Origin: Paramicrobacterium humi
Lineage (GTDB): Bacteria; Actinomycetota; Actinomycetes; Actinomycetales; Microbacteriaceae
Assembly (NCBI RefSeq): GCF_900105715.1
Contig: NZ_FNRY01000002.1
Location: forward strand, 62,001 to 126,000
Length of the DNA stretch: 64,000 nucleotides
Reading direction: 5' to 3'
The notes below the pieces were generated by a model. It had not been told where the DNA came from and made no database searches. It saw only the letters and a list, made by a program, of their open reading frames with translations. Positions 16,367 through 25,400 of this stretch are shown here, piece by piece (the stretch's first letter is position 1; each line of letters opens with the position of its first letter). The translations under genes were made by a program, and so were the position numbers.

Positions 16367-17662
16367 CTACGACGCGTGATCGGCCGGCGGCCACTCGACC
16401 AGGTCAGCCTCCCAGCTGTCAGGCAGTCCAACCCGCCGCACGGCGCGATTGGCAGCGAACATCACGAAGCCGATGAGCATCATTGCGGCGAACACGGCGA
16501 CTGACCACCCCAGGCCGACGATGCTGAGAAAGACGCCGCCGAGCAGCGGCGCCAGTGGCGCCACGGCAATCGACGACAGCGACAGCACTGAATTCATCCG
16601 CGCCTGCATGTTCTGCGGCGTGATCGCGCTCATATAGCCGAGCAGGCCCGCGTTCGCCGGCGCGATGAAAAGCGACATCGCGAAGGCCAAAAGCACGAAC
16701 TGGGCGTACTCGTTCGAGAGTGCGAGCCCGAAGCAGCCCAGCACAGAGGGAGCCAGGCAGACGATCGCGAGCGGGCCACTCGGGAACCGTTTGACCAGAG
16801 AAGGCGCGACGATCGAGCCGATCAGCATGGCGACCCCGGCAGCCACATCGACAAGAGCGATCAGCAGCGGAGCCGTGTGGATCGCCACCAAATGCAGGTT
16901 GATCGAAACGAAGGTGCCGCCGAACGCAAGGTTGAGGAGCGCGACCACGCCGATGGCGGTGCGGATGATCGGCACTGCCGTCACGAATCGGAATCCGTCG
17001 ACGAGGGAGGCGACCGCTCCCACTCGGCGCTCGTGCGAACGGCGGTCGTTCAACGGAACCCGCACAAGCAGAGTCGTCACGCCCGCCAGCAGGTAGCCGA
17101 TGGCGCTGCCCAGGAACGGAAGTGCGCGGGAGAGGCCGTACAGCAGGCCGCCGAGCGGGCCGGAGACGAGACTCGCGACTGCTCCGCGGCCCTGCATCGC
17201 CGCCATTGCGGTGCCCAGCTGTTCGGACGACACCACGTAGCGAATGCCTGCGCTTTCCGTCGGTGCGTAGAACGCCGACACAGCCGCGGCGACAAGGAGC
17301 CCCGCGGCCAGCTCTGCCGCCGTGAGCATGCCAGTGGCCTCAGCAAGCCAGAGGCTCAGCCAGACGATCAAACCGATCGCTGAGCAGGTGAGCAGCAGTC
17401 GACGGCGGTCCACGCGATCGGCGACGACTCCGGCGGGCAGGATGGCTAGGAGCAATCCCGCCTCGCTGATCGCCCCGATGATGCCCGACCCGAGGACGGA
17501 CCCTGTTATTCCGAATGCGATCAGGGGAACGGCGAAGACCGCCGTCCCATTGCCGACGAGCTGGCTTGTCTTGCCGGTCATCAGCAACAGGTAGGGCGCG
17601 TTTCGCCACAGGCTCGATGCGGCGTCGCTGTGGCCCGCAAGAGAAGGATTGACCGTATTCAT
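16367..17662 (-). CDS. MFS efflux transporter (DHA3/macrolide-efflux type)
   Basis: A 431-residue 12-helix transporter. The loop after helix 2 carries GVVADRVDRRRLLL (motif A of DHA3 exporters), and helix 5 contains LVSGPLGGLLYGLS. This group includes macrolide and siderophore exporters, so drug or metabolite efflux is likely but unproven. I start at the ATG of MNTVNPS; another ATG five codons upstream is possible and neither has a ribosome-binding site. It is divergent from an ArsR-type regulator across an AT-rich region of tandem repeats, a typical regulator/efflux pair. It interrupts an otherwise conserved actinobacterial gene order, suggesting acquisition. Confidence 0.85.
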   Translation of the reverse strand: MNTVNPSLAGHSDAASSLWRNAPYLLLMTGKTSQLVGNGTAVFAVPLIAFGITGSVLGSGIIGAISEAGLLLAILPAGVVADRVDRRRLLLTCSAIGLIVWLSLWLAEATGMLTAAELAAGLLVAAAVSAFYAPTESAGIRYVVSSEQLGTAMAAMQGRGAVASLVSGPLGGLLYGLSRALPFLGSAIGYLLAGVTTLLVRVPLNDRRSHERRVGAVASLVDGFRFVTAVPIIRTAIGVVALLNLAFGGTFVSINLHLVAIHTAPLLIALVDVAAGVAMLIGSIVAPSLVKRFPSGPLAIVCLAPSVLGCFGLALSNEYAQFVLLAFAMSLFIAPANAGLLGYMSAITPQNMQARMNSVLSLSSIAVAPLAPLLGGVFLSIVGLGWSVAVFAAMMLIGFVMFAANRAVRRVGLPDSWEADLVEWPPADHAS

Positions 17663-17678
17663 GGTGATCGCAAGCATA

Positions 17679-17734
17679 AAAGCGCAACAACTATTGCGCA
17701 ATAACAATTGCGCAATAAAGATTGCTTATTTGGG
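17679..17734. promoter_or_regulatory. Four 14-bp tandem repeats, likely operator of the ArsR/MFS pair
   Basis: Two exact ATTGCGCAAT palindromes (17693-17702, 17707-17716) repeat with a 14-base period. Degenerate copies flank them at the same period: AAAGCGCAACAACT at 17679-17692 and ATTGCTTATTTGGG at 17721-17734. The block is much richer in A+T than its surroundings and fills the divergent spacer immediately upstream of the ArsR -10. A repressor could coat it from several sites on one DNA face. It may also include the MFS promoter. Confidence 0.7.
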
Positions 17735-17740
17735 TAGACT
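17735..17740 (+). promoter_or_regulatory. -10 element of the ArsR gene (leaderless)
   Basis: TAGACT directly follows the last 14-base repeat and ends six bases before the GTG start, so repressor bound to the repeats would block it. Confidence 0.6.
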
Positions 17741-17746
17741 TCCGGT

Positions 17747-18361
17747 GTGAACGAACAGCCGTACGCCGTGACGGACCCGGCGACGCTGAGGGCGCTCGCG
17801 CATCCGCTTCGCCAGCGAATCATGTGGGAACTGGCCGCCCGCGACTACTTGCGCGCCACCGACCTCGCCAAGATCTGCGGTGAACCAGCGAATTCCGTGA
17901 GCTTCCACTTGCGCAGCCTCGCGAGAGCCGGATTGATCGAGGAGAAGCCGGAGCAGGCGCGCGACAGCAGAGATCGGGTGTGGGGGATGACGCACCCGGA
18001 GGGCGTGCACTTTCCCCAGGCGGATATCGCGACCAATGCGCTCCTCGCCGAGCGACTGGATTGGGTGAAAGGCCTCCTGGACGAGACCCTGCCGCGGGAC
18101 CCTCACGCTGCGCGCACTCAGTACCTGGGCGCCGCGGTCCTCACCCGGGACGAGGCGCTGACGATGGCGGAGGAGGTGATGGCCGTGTTCGAGAAGTGGC
18201 GCGAGCGGGGGTCGAAGGCGGCCATCGAGCACCCGCACGACCCCGACAGAGTTCTTCACTTCACGGCCGCATTCGTGGGCAACCCCCGCGTCTGCGAGCA
18301 GCCGTCACCCGTTCAGGAGGTGCACGACCTCGGCTCATCCGTTGCCGACGATCCCGCGTGA
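17747..18361 (+). CDS. ArsR-family winged-helix transcriptional regulator
   Basis: A 204-residue regulator. Residues about 14-65 form the winged helix-turn-helix (LRALAHPLRQRIMWELAARD; SVSFHLRSLARAGLIEE) of the ArsR/HTH_20 type. There is no CxC or other metal-binding cysteine motif, so it probably senses an organic ligand rather than a metal. The ~100-residue C-terminal part is of the kind found in regulators of MFS exporters, and the extreme end is Pro/Ser/Asp-rich. Divergent from the MFS gene; autoregulation and control of the exporter are expected. Confidence 0.85.
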   Translation: MNEQPYAVTDPATLRALAHPLRQRIMWELAARDYLRATDLAKICGEPANSVSFHLRSLARAGLIEEKPEQARDSRDRVWGMTHPEGVHFPQADIATNALLAERLDWVKGLLDETLPRDPHAARTQYLGAAVLTRDEALTMAEEVMAVFEKWRERGSKAAIEHPHDPDRVLHFTAAFVGNPRVCEQPSPVQEVHDLGSSVADDPA

Positions 18362-18511
18362 CGCTGCGTCGTTCCGCGTTGCAGACCGTCACGAGCTGTC
18401 GTCTAGCTCCCGCTCCGGAGCCTCAGCCGTTCACCGTGACGCCTGGCGGGCGGAAACGATGCCGCCACGCGGCCGAATGCGAGCGCTTGTCGGCCTCTCG
18501 GCCTGAGCGCG

Positions 18512-18799
18512 TCAGGCGCCGAGCGCGCGGAGCGTCGCGGCATCCGCCTTGTTACGGCTCGAGCCGAGCACGAGGTCGACGGCGACGCACACGATGGCGG
18601 TAACCGCGAGAGTGACGACCCAGATCCAGCCGCCGTCCCACGCCCAGCCGAGCCAGGTCAGGGCGAGCCACACGATCGCGGAGACGATGCCGCCGAGCGC
18701 GGGAATCAGCATGCTGCCGTGCTGCGCCCGCCAGGGCAGAGCGTAGCGCGCGGCGAGACCGACGCATACGCCGAACAGCATGATGAAGAGCAGCTCCAT
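18512..18799 (-). CDS. Small membrane protein of unknown function
   Basis: A 95-residue protein with three hydrophobic segments (about 2-20, 29-49, 56-77) and a short charged C-terminus. I do not recognise the family. The ATG start has TAGGTT six bases upstream on the minus strand, supporting a leaderless message. It lies 9 bases downstream of the DUF3107 gene on the same strand. The 150 bases between it and the ArsR stop contain nothing I can name. Confidence 0.65.
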   Translation of the reverse strand: MELLFIMLFGVCVGLAARYALPWRAQHGSMLIPALGGIVSAIVWLALTWLGWAWDGGWIWVVTLAVTAIVCVAVDLVLGSSRNKADAATLRALGA

Positions 18800-18805
18800 G
18801 CGCTG

Positions 18806-18811
18806 AACCTA
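18806..18811 (-). promoter_or_regulatory. -10 element of the small membrane protein gene (leaderless)
   Basis: On the minus strand TAGGTT is followed by six bases and the ATG; it sits at the stop of the upstream DUF3107 gene. Confidence 0.45.
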
Positions 18812-19033
18812 TGCGACGAAGCCGACGCGGCGGGACTCTTCGTTTCCGAGCTCGACGTACGCGACGCCCTCCGTCGGCACGAGGAAGATGTTGCCCTTGT
18901 CGTCGGAGAGCTCGAAGAACGGGTCCTTGGCGGAGAGCGCATCGCCGATGATCTTCTTGACCTCGTCGATCTTCGAGTCGGTCGAGAGGTTGATCTCACG
19001 GGGGCTGTTGGTGATGCCGATGCGGATGTCCAC
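18809..19033 (-). CDS. DUF3107 family protein
   Basis: A 74-residue protein matching the actinobacterial DUF3107 family (TB9.4/Rv3208A) along its full length: MDIRIGITNSPREI, KIIGDALSAKDPFFEL, then VAYVELGNEESRRVGF. GTG start with AAAGGGA five bases upstream. Function unknown. The family is highly conserved and lies between the DEAD-box/ferritin-like genes and adnAB in other actinobacteria, as here. Confidence 0.9.
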   Translation of the reverse strand: MDIRIGITNSPREINLSTDSKIDEVKKIIGDALSAKDPFFELSDDKGNIFLVPTEGVAYVELGNEESRRVGFVA

Positions 19034-19320
19034 GAATGTCCCTTTCGCTCTGATACAGCAACACTACGGCACCCCTGCGGCGCCCGGCGAACGCGCCGTG
19101 CCGCCCAGAGCGAACACCGATCCGCCGAGGCGCGAGCAGCAGGTCACAGCGCGTCGAGCAGAGCGGCGAGGGGACGGTGGCGAGGCCGGCGGCATCACAA
19201 GGGGCTGGGGAGAGTACGCCTTCCGTCGTCCCTTCCGCGGGACGCATCTCGCGGTGCCGTTCGCCGCGGGCACGTGCCGCCGCGACGGCGTGCGCGACGG
19301 GCGATGTCAGCCGCCGCCGC
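19034..19320. other. Intergenic region between DUF3107 and adnA
   Basis: About 290 very GC-rich bases between divergent genes. I see the DUF3107 ribosome-binding site at the left end and the adnA -10 just beyond the right end. No gene, hairpin terminator or repeat stands out in between. Confidence 0.5.
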
Positions 19321-19326
19321 TAGCGT
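19321..19326 (+). promoter_or_regulatory. -10 element of adnA (leaderless)
   Basis: TAGCGT is followed by six bases and the GTG start of adnA. No -35 is evident. Confidence 0.5.
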
Positions 19327-19332
19327 GGAATT

Positions 19333-22300
19333 GTGACTTCCACCGCCTTCGTTCAGCAGCAGCACTCAGCGCGATGGACGGATGCCGCTGAGCTCGATCC
19401 CGCACAGGCGACGGTGCTCGAGCGCCCCTCCGGGGAGAGCTGCGCCGTGTTCGGCGCTCCCGGCTCGGGGAAGACGACAACGCTCGTCGAGCTCCTCGCC
19501 GAGCGAATATCGAACCGGGGCTATGCGACGCGCGAGGTTCTCGCGATCGTCCCCTCACGCCTCGGCGCGACGAAGCTTCGCGACCGGCTCGCCCTTCGAG
19601 TGGGCGTGCCGACCGACGGCCCGCTCGCGCGCACGGCGAACAGCGTCGCATTCCACATCGTGCAGCAGGCCGCGGCCGTGCGCAGCGGGGAGCCACCGCG
19701 ACTGCTCACGGGCGCCGAGCAGGACCGGGTGATCGCGGAACTGCTCGAGGGGCACCTCGAAGACGGGTCGGGGCCGAACTGGCCCGACACTCTCGGCCCT
19801 GACGTGCGGGAGCTTCAGGGATTCCGCACCGAGTTCCGCGAGCTCATGATGCGCTGCGTCGAATCGGGCGTGTCCACCGCAACGCTCCGGCGCCTCGGCG
19901 ACGAGCACGACCGCCCCGAGTGGCGAGCGGCCGCCGCGCTCATCGACGAGTACGGCGAAGTGCTCGACCACTTCGCCGCCTCCTACCGCGACTCTTCCGA
20001 ACTGCTTGCCGAGGCGGTGCGCGTCGTCACCGATGGCACCTACCAGACGGGCTTGCGCCTCGTCGCCGTCGACGACGTGCAGGAGTTCGGCCCCGGACTG
20101 TTCCGGCTGCTGCGCGCGCTCGCCGAGCGCGGCGTCGAGATCGCCGTGTTCGGCGACGCCGACGTCGCGGTATCGACGTTCCGCGGCTCGGACCTCGGCG
20201 CTCTCGGCTCCCTCAGCGATCGTCTCGGCGTTCCCGTTCGGCAGCTGACCCTTGACCGTGTCCACCGGGGCGGTCCCGGCATCCGATCTATCGTGCGCGA
20301 AGTGACCGATCGCGTGGGAGCGGCAGCGAGCGTCGCGCACCGTGCCGCCGCCGCGGCCAGCGACCTCGACGAGAGCGATGTGCCGCCCGTCGTGCGCATC
20401 GAGGCCTCGTCGCCTGCCGCCGAGTATCGGCAGATCGCGCGCGTGCTGCGCGAGCACCATCTCTTCCGCGACATTCCCTGGTCACGCATGGCCGTCGTCG
20501 TGCGTTCGGGCGCACTCGTGCCCGCAGTGTCGAAGGCGCTCGCGCTCGCGGAAGTTCCCACGAGCACCCCCGTCGGAGCGACGAGCATTCGCGACGCGTA
20601 CGCCTCGCGACAGCTCATCGATGCAGCCGCGATCGCGACCGGGTACACCGCGATGACCTCCGAACTCATCGAGTCGCTCGCGACCGGGCCGCTGTGCGGT
20701 CTCGACACCGTCGCGCTCCGGCGGCTGAAGCGCGCGCTGCGGCACGAGGACATCGCCGGCGGGGGAACGTCGACTCCCGCGCAGCTTCTCGTCGATGCCT
20801 TCGGGCACCCCAACGGCTTCGCGAGCATCGACTCGGCCGCGGCGCGCCGCGCCGGCCGCTTCGCGAGAACGCTCGACGCCGCGGCGGCTCTCGCCTCGGC
20901 GGGCGGCAGCATCGAAGAGGTGCTGTGGGAGATCTGGTCGGCAAGCTCGCTCGCCGACACGTGGGGCAGCCAGGCGCTCGGCACCGGTCTCGCGGCAGAG
21001 GAAGCCAACCGGCACCTCGACGCGGTGATGGCGCTGTTCACCGCGGCGAAGCGGTACGTCGAGCGGGATCCCGCCAACGCGGCGAGCGGGTTCCTCAACG
21101 AGGTGTTCGCCGCCGAGGTCGCGGAGGACTCGCTCACTCCGCAGGCGGCCGCCGACGCCGTGTGGGTGGGGACGCCGAACTCGGTGATCGGCACCGAAGT
21201 GGACATCGTCGTCGCCGCGCACCTACAGGACGGCGCATGGCCGAATCCCCAGCTGCGCGGCTCTCTGCTCTACCCGCAGCAGTTCAGCACTGTGCTCGCC
21301 GGGCTTCCCGTCGCCGACATCGACGCCCGTGCCGAAGTGCTCGGCGACGAGCTGCGCATGTTCGCCCTCACGGTGTCGCGTGCGCGCCGCCAGGTCGTGG
21401 TGAGCGCGACCGTGACGGACGACGAGCAGCCATCGGTGTTCCTCCGATTCCGCGGCATCGCGGATGCTCCGCTGAGGAACCCCGCCGAGGGACGCCACGC
21501 GTTCACGCTGCGGGGCCTGACCGGGCAGCTGCGGCGTGTGGCGACGCACAGTGCCGACGACCACGAGCGTCGCGACGCCGCATCCGCCCTCTCCCGACTC
21601 GCGGAAGCAGGCGTCGCGGGAGCGCACCCTCGCGACTGGTACGGCACGCGTGAGCCGTCGACGCTCGCGCCGCTCGTCGATCTCGACGACGACGAGAGCT
21701 TCGTGCACGTGTCCCCGTCGAAGCTCGAGACATTCGAGAAGTCGCCACTCGTGTGGTTCGTCGACACGATGGCCGCGGCGCCGTCCGGCGTCATCGCCGG
21801 AATCGGCACGGTCATCCATGCCGCGATGGAGAAGGCCGGCCTGCTGCCGCACGAGGAGCAGACCATCGAACGACTCGGCTCCGCGGCGCTATGGGCCGAT
21901 GTCGACGCTCGGTGGGGCGAGCTGCAGTTCGATGCCCCGTGGATCGGCGATGCGCAGCGCCGACGCGCCAGGGAACTCGTCGACGCGCTCTCCGACTACC
22001 TCATCGACGCGAAGCGGGGAGGCGCCCGCGTGCTGAGCTCCGAGGGTCGTTTCAGCATCGACGCGGGAAAAGTACGGCTGACCGGGTCGATCGATCGCGT
22101 CGAACTGCGTGAGGACGGCAGCGTCGTGATCATCGACCTCAAGACGGGGAAGACGATTCCGAGCGACGCGGACATCGTCACTCACGCGCAGCTCGCCGCG
22201 TACCAGCTCGCGCTCACACACGGGGCGATTCCGGATGCCGCCGGCAACCCGAACGGAGGGGCCGCGCTGCTGTTCGTCTCGAGCGGAGTGCGCGGCAAAC

Positions 22301-22485
22301 GGTATCGCCTCAAGCAGCAGGAACCGGCAGACGCGGAAACGCTCGACGCGTTCACGAAGCGACTCGCCGAGGTCGGTACCGGCATGGCCGCCGCTGTGTT
22401 CCCCGGCGCTGTCGACCTCGACGAACGCGATCCCGCGGCGGGCTTCGCCTACCGCATCCACCTGATCGCAGCGGTGTCCGCATGA
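19333..22485 (+). CDS. adnA: AdnA-like helicase-nuclease subunit
   Basis: A 1050-residue subunit of the AdnAB end-resection machine. The UvrD-like motor has Walker A GAPGSGKTT (41-49) but a degenerate Walker B (VDDVQEFG, about 244-251, instead of DEYQD), as expected for the subsidiary motor. The C-terminal RecB-like PD-(D/E)XK nuclease keeps H829, D921 (GSIDRVEL) and D935-x-K937 (IIDLKTG). There is no cysteine in the last ~350 residues: the position usually read as KCP..W is EKSPLVWF, and the terminal Cys cluster is missing. It overlaps adnB by 4 bases (ATGA). Length matches mycobacterial AdnA. Confidence 0.88.
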   Translation: MTSTAFVQQQHSARWTDAAELDPAQATVLERPSGESCAVFGAPGSGKTTTLVELLAERISNRGYATREVLAIVPSRLGATKLRDRLALRVGVPTDGPLARTANSVAFHIVQQAAAVRSGEPPRLLTGAEQDRVIAELLEGHLEDGSGPNWPDTLGPDVRELQGFRTEFRELMMRCVESGVSTATLRRLGDEHDRPEWRAAAALIDEYGEVLDHFAASYRDSSELLAEAVRVVTDGTYQTGLRLVAVDDVQEFGPGLFRLLRALAERGVEIAVFGDADVAVSTFRGSDLGALGSLSDRLGVPVRQLTLDRVHRGGPGIRSIVREVTDRVGAAASVAHRAAAAASDLDESDVPPVVRIEASSPAAEYRQIARVLREHHLFRDIPWSRMAVVVRSGALVPAVSKALALAEVPTSTPVGATSIRDAYASRQLIDAAAIATGYTAMTSELIESLATGPLCGLDTVALRRLKRALRHEDIAGGGTSTPAQLLVDAFGHPNGFASIDSAAARRAGRFARTLDAAAALASAGGSIEEVLWEIWSASSLADTWGSQALGTGLAAEEANRHLDAVMALFTAAKRYVERDPANAASGFLNEVFAAEVAEDSLTPQAAADAVWVGTPNSVIGTEVDIVVAAHLQDGAWPNPQLRGSLLYPQQFSTVLAGLPVADIDARAEVLGDELRMFALTVSRARRQVVVSATVTDDEQPSVFLRFRGIADAPLRNPAEGRHAFTLRGLTGQLRRVATHSADDHERRDAASALSRLAEAGVAGAHPRDWYGTREPSTLAPLVDLDDDESFVHVSPSKLETFEKSPLVWFVDTMAAAPSGVIAGIGTVIHAAMEKAGLLPHEEQTIERLGSAALWADVDARWGELQFDAPWIGDAQRRRARELVDALSDYLIDAKRGGARVLSSEGRFSIDAGKVRLTGSIDRVELREDGSVVIIDLKTGKTIPSDADIVTHAQLAAYQLALTHGAIPDAAGNPNGGAALLFVSSGVRGKRYRLKQQEPADAETLDAFTKRLAEVGTGMAAAVFPGAVDLDERDPAAGFAYRIHLIAAVSA

Positions 22486-25400
22486 CCCGCTACACCGCCC
22501 GTGAGATCGCGGCACGACTCGGGCTGCCCGCGCCGACCGAGGAGCAGGTCGCCGTCATCGAGGCGCCGCTCCAGCCGGCCCTCGTGGTGGCAGGCGCCGG
22601 GAGCGGCAAGACCGAGACGATGGCGAACCGCATCGTATGGCTGCTCGCCAACGAGCACATCACCGTGTCCCAAGTGCTCGGGCTCACCTTCACCCGCAAG
22701 GCAGCGGGTGAGCTCGCCAGCCGGGTGAGAGAGCGCGTCGCGCAGCTGCGGCGCCTCGACGACGCCGACGGCGGAGACGTGGACGTGCTCGAGACGCCGA
22801 CGATCTCGACCTACAACGCGTTCGCCGCCTCCCTGTTCCGTGAGTATGGCCGCCTCATCGGGCGCGAACCCGACGTCACCGTCATCACCGAAGCCTCGGC
22901 CTGGACGCTGGCGCGGGAGATCATCGTCTCGAGCGATGACGATCGTCTCAGCGGGCTCGACAAGAGCGTCGACCAGATCACCTCCGCTGTCGTGCGCCTC
23001 GCGCACGCGCTCAGCGACAACGACGCAGCGCATCGCCGCGACGAGATCGAACGGCTGTGCGAGCAGTTTCCCGCGCTGCTGGAGCTGCCCATCAACGATG
23101 ACACGACACGCAAGCGCCGCCCCGACCCGGATCTCGAGAAGGCGTGCGCCGAACTCGGGGCGCTGCCGACTCTCGTTGAGCACGCGCAGCGCTTCGACGC
23201 CGAGAAGCGCCGACGTGGGCTCATCGAGTTCAGCGACCAGGTGTCGCTCGCGCTCGAGATCTGCCGGCGCATCGAGCGCGTGCCGGCGGAATACCAGGAG
23301 CGCTACAAGGTCGTCATCCTCGACGAGTACCAGGACACCTCCGTCGTGCAGACGGAGCTGCTCGCCCGATTGTTCGCCGGGCACGGCGTCATGGCTGTCG
23401 GCGACCCGAACCAGTCGATCTACGGCTGGCGTGGCGCGAGCGCGTCGAACCTCGCCCGGTTCTCCGCCGATTTCGGCGGCGGACACGCCGACGGCTACTC
23501 GCTGTCGACGAGCTGGCGAAACCCGCGCCTCGTCCTCGACGCCGCCAACGCCCTCGTCCGCCCGCTTCCCGCACTCCCCGGCGTCGCCGTCAAACGACTG
23601 TCTCCGGCCTCGTTCGCCGGCGACGGACGCGTCGACGTCGACGTCGCTGAGACCATCGTCGACGAAGCGGACACGACGGCGCTCTGGCTCGCCGCGCAGC
23701 TCGAGCGGCCCGGACGGTCCGCCGCGCTCTTGTGCCGCTCCCTCAAGACCGTTCGGCCGTTCACCGACGCGCTCGAGCGGCGCGGCGTGCCGTACCACGT
23801 GCTCGGCCTCGCCGGTCTGCTCGAGCAGCCGGTGATCGTCGACCTCGTGTGCGCGCTTCGCGTTCTCAACGACCCGACGGCGGGTTCAGAACTGATCCGG
23901 CTGCTCACGGGCGCCAGGTGGCGCATCGGCACGAAGGACATCGCGGGCCTGCGTGAGACGGCGCGGTGGCTCGCGAAACGCGACGTGCATCAGCAGCTCA
24001 TCCCCGACGAGACACGGCAGCTGCTCCGCGAGTCGGTAGCCGACGACGACAGCGCCTCGCTCGTCGATGCGCTCGACTTCCTCGTCACGGCGCCCGTGGA
24101 CCACCGCGCTCTCGCAGACATCACACCGGTCGGCGTGCAGCGCATGAAAGCCTGCGGGCGCAGCCTCGCCGAGCTGCGTCGACGCTCCGGTCTCGCGCTC
24201 AACGATCTCGTCAACCTCGTCATCCAGGAACTCCAGCTCGACATCGAGGTCGCCGCCAACGCGACAAACGCGCTGGGAGCCTCGAGCATCGAAGCGTTCT
24301 CCGAGCAGATCTCCGCGTACCTCGCCGTCGACGAGCGCGGTGCTCTCGGGCCCTTCCTCGCGTGGCTCGCCGAGGCCGAGAAGCGCGAGAACCTCAGCCC
24401 CCGCAGCGAGGACCCCGAGCCTGGCACGGTGCAGATCCTGACGATCCACGGCGCGAAGGGCCTCGAGTGGGATGCGGTCGCGGTGCCGCGGCTGGTTGAC
24501 GGCGAGCTGCCGTCGACGCTGCGCAGCAAACGGGGATGGACGGCGTTCGGCGAGCTGCCCTATGAGTTTCGCGGAGACAGCGCGGACCTGCCGCAGCTCG
24601 CGTGGCGTGGTGCTGCGAACCAGCAGGACTTCGCGCGCGCTTACGCGGCGTTCGGCGCCGAGCTCGAGTCGAGAAACGCGGAAGAGCAGCGGCGACTCGC
24701 CTATGTCGCCGTCACCCGGGCAAAGGACGCCCTTCTTGCGACCGGATCGTTCTGGTCGAGTCAGTCGCGTCCGCGCCGACCGGGCGTCTTCATGCGTGAG
24801 GTCGCCGCGGCAGTGGCGACGGAGCCCGTCGAGCTTCCTGAGCAGCCCCTGGCGGAGGAGAACCCGCTCGCCGTCGACGTGGATCATGTGCCGTGGCCGC
24901 TCGACCCGCTCGGGCCGCGCGAGGCGGCCGTGCACGCGGCCGCCGAGCGGGTGCGGAGCGCCGACCCGGACGCCGCCACGCCGTGGGACGACGAGATCGC
25001 GCTGCTCCTCGCCGAACGCGAGCGACGTCAGAATGCGACAGCCCAGGTCGACCTGCCGCACCGCGTACCCGCTTCGCGCTTCAAGGACTTCGTCAGCGAC
25101 CCTGCAGCCGTCGCCGCTCGCGCACGCCGCCCGCTGCCCGAGAAGCCCTATCGTCAGACGCGGCTCGGCACTCTGTTCCACAGCTGGGTCGAGGAGCGCG
25201 CGGGAATCCGCGGCGGCTCTGAGATGCTCGACGCTTCGCTCGACGAACTCGACATCGAATCCGACGAGAGCGGAACCCTCCTGCCCGCCGAGCAGGCGGA
25301 ACTCGACCAGCTCGAGGTTCTCAAGCGCACGTTCGAGGCGTCCGAGTGGGGACCGCGCATGCCGATCGAGGTCGAAGAGGAGATCAACTTCGTCCTCGCC

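Noticed and set aside
17679-17734. Tandem repeats as a CRISPR array
   Set aside because: The unit is 14 bases with no spacers, and no cas genes are present; an operator fits better.
22449-23798. A 449-codon minus-strand frame opposite adnB
   Set aside because: It lies across the helicase motifs of adnB and has the Arg/Asp/His-rich composition of antisense frames.
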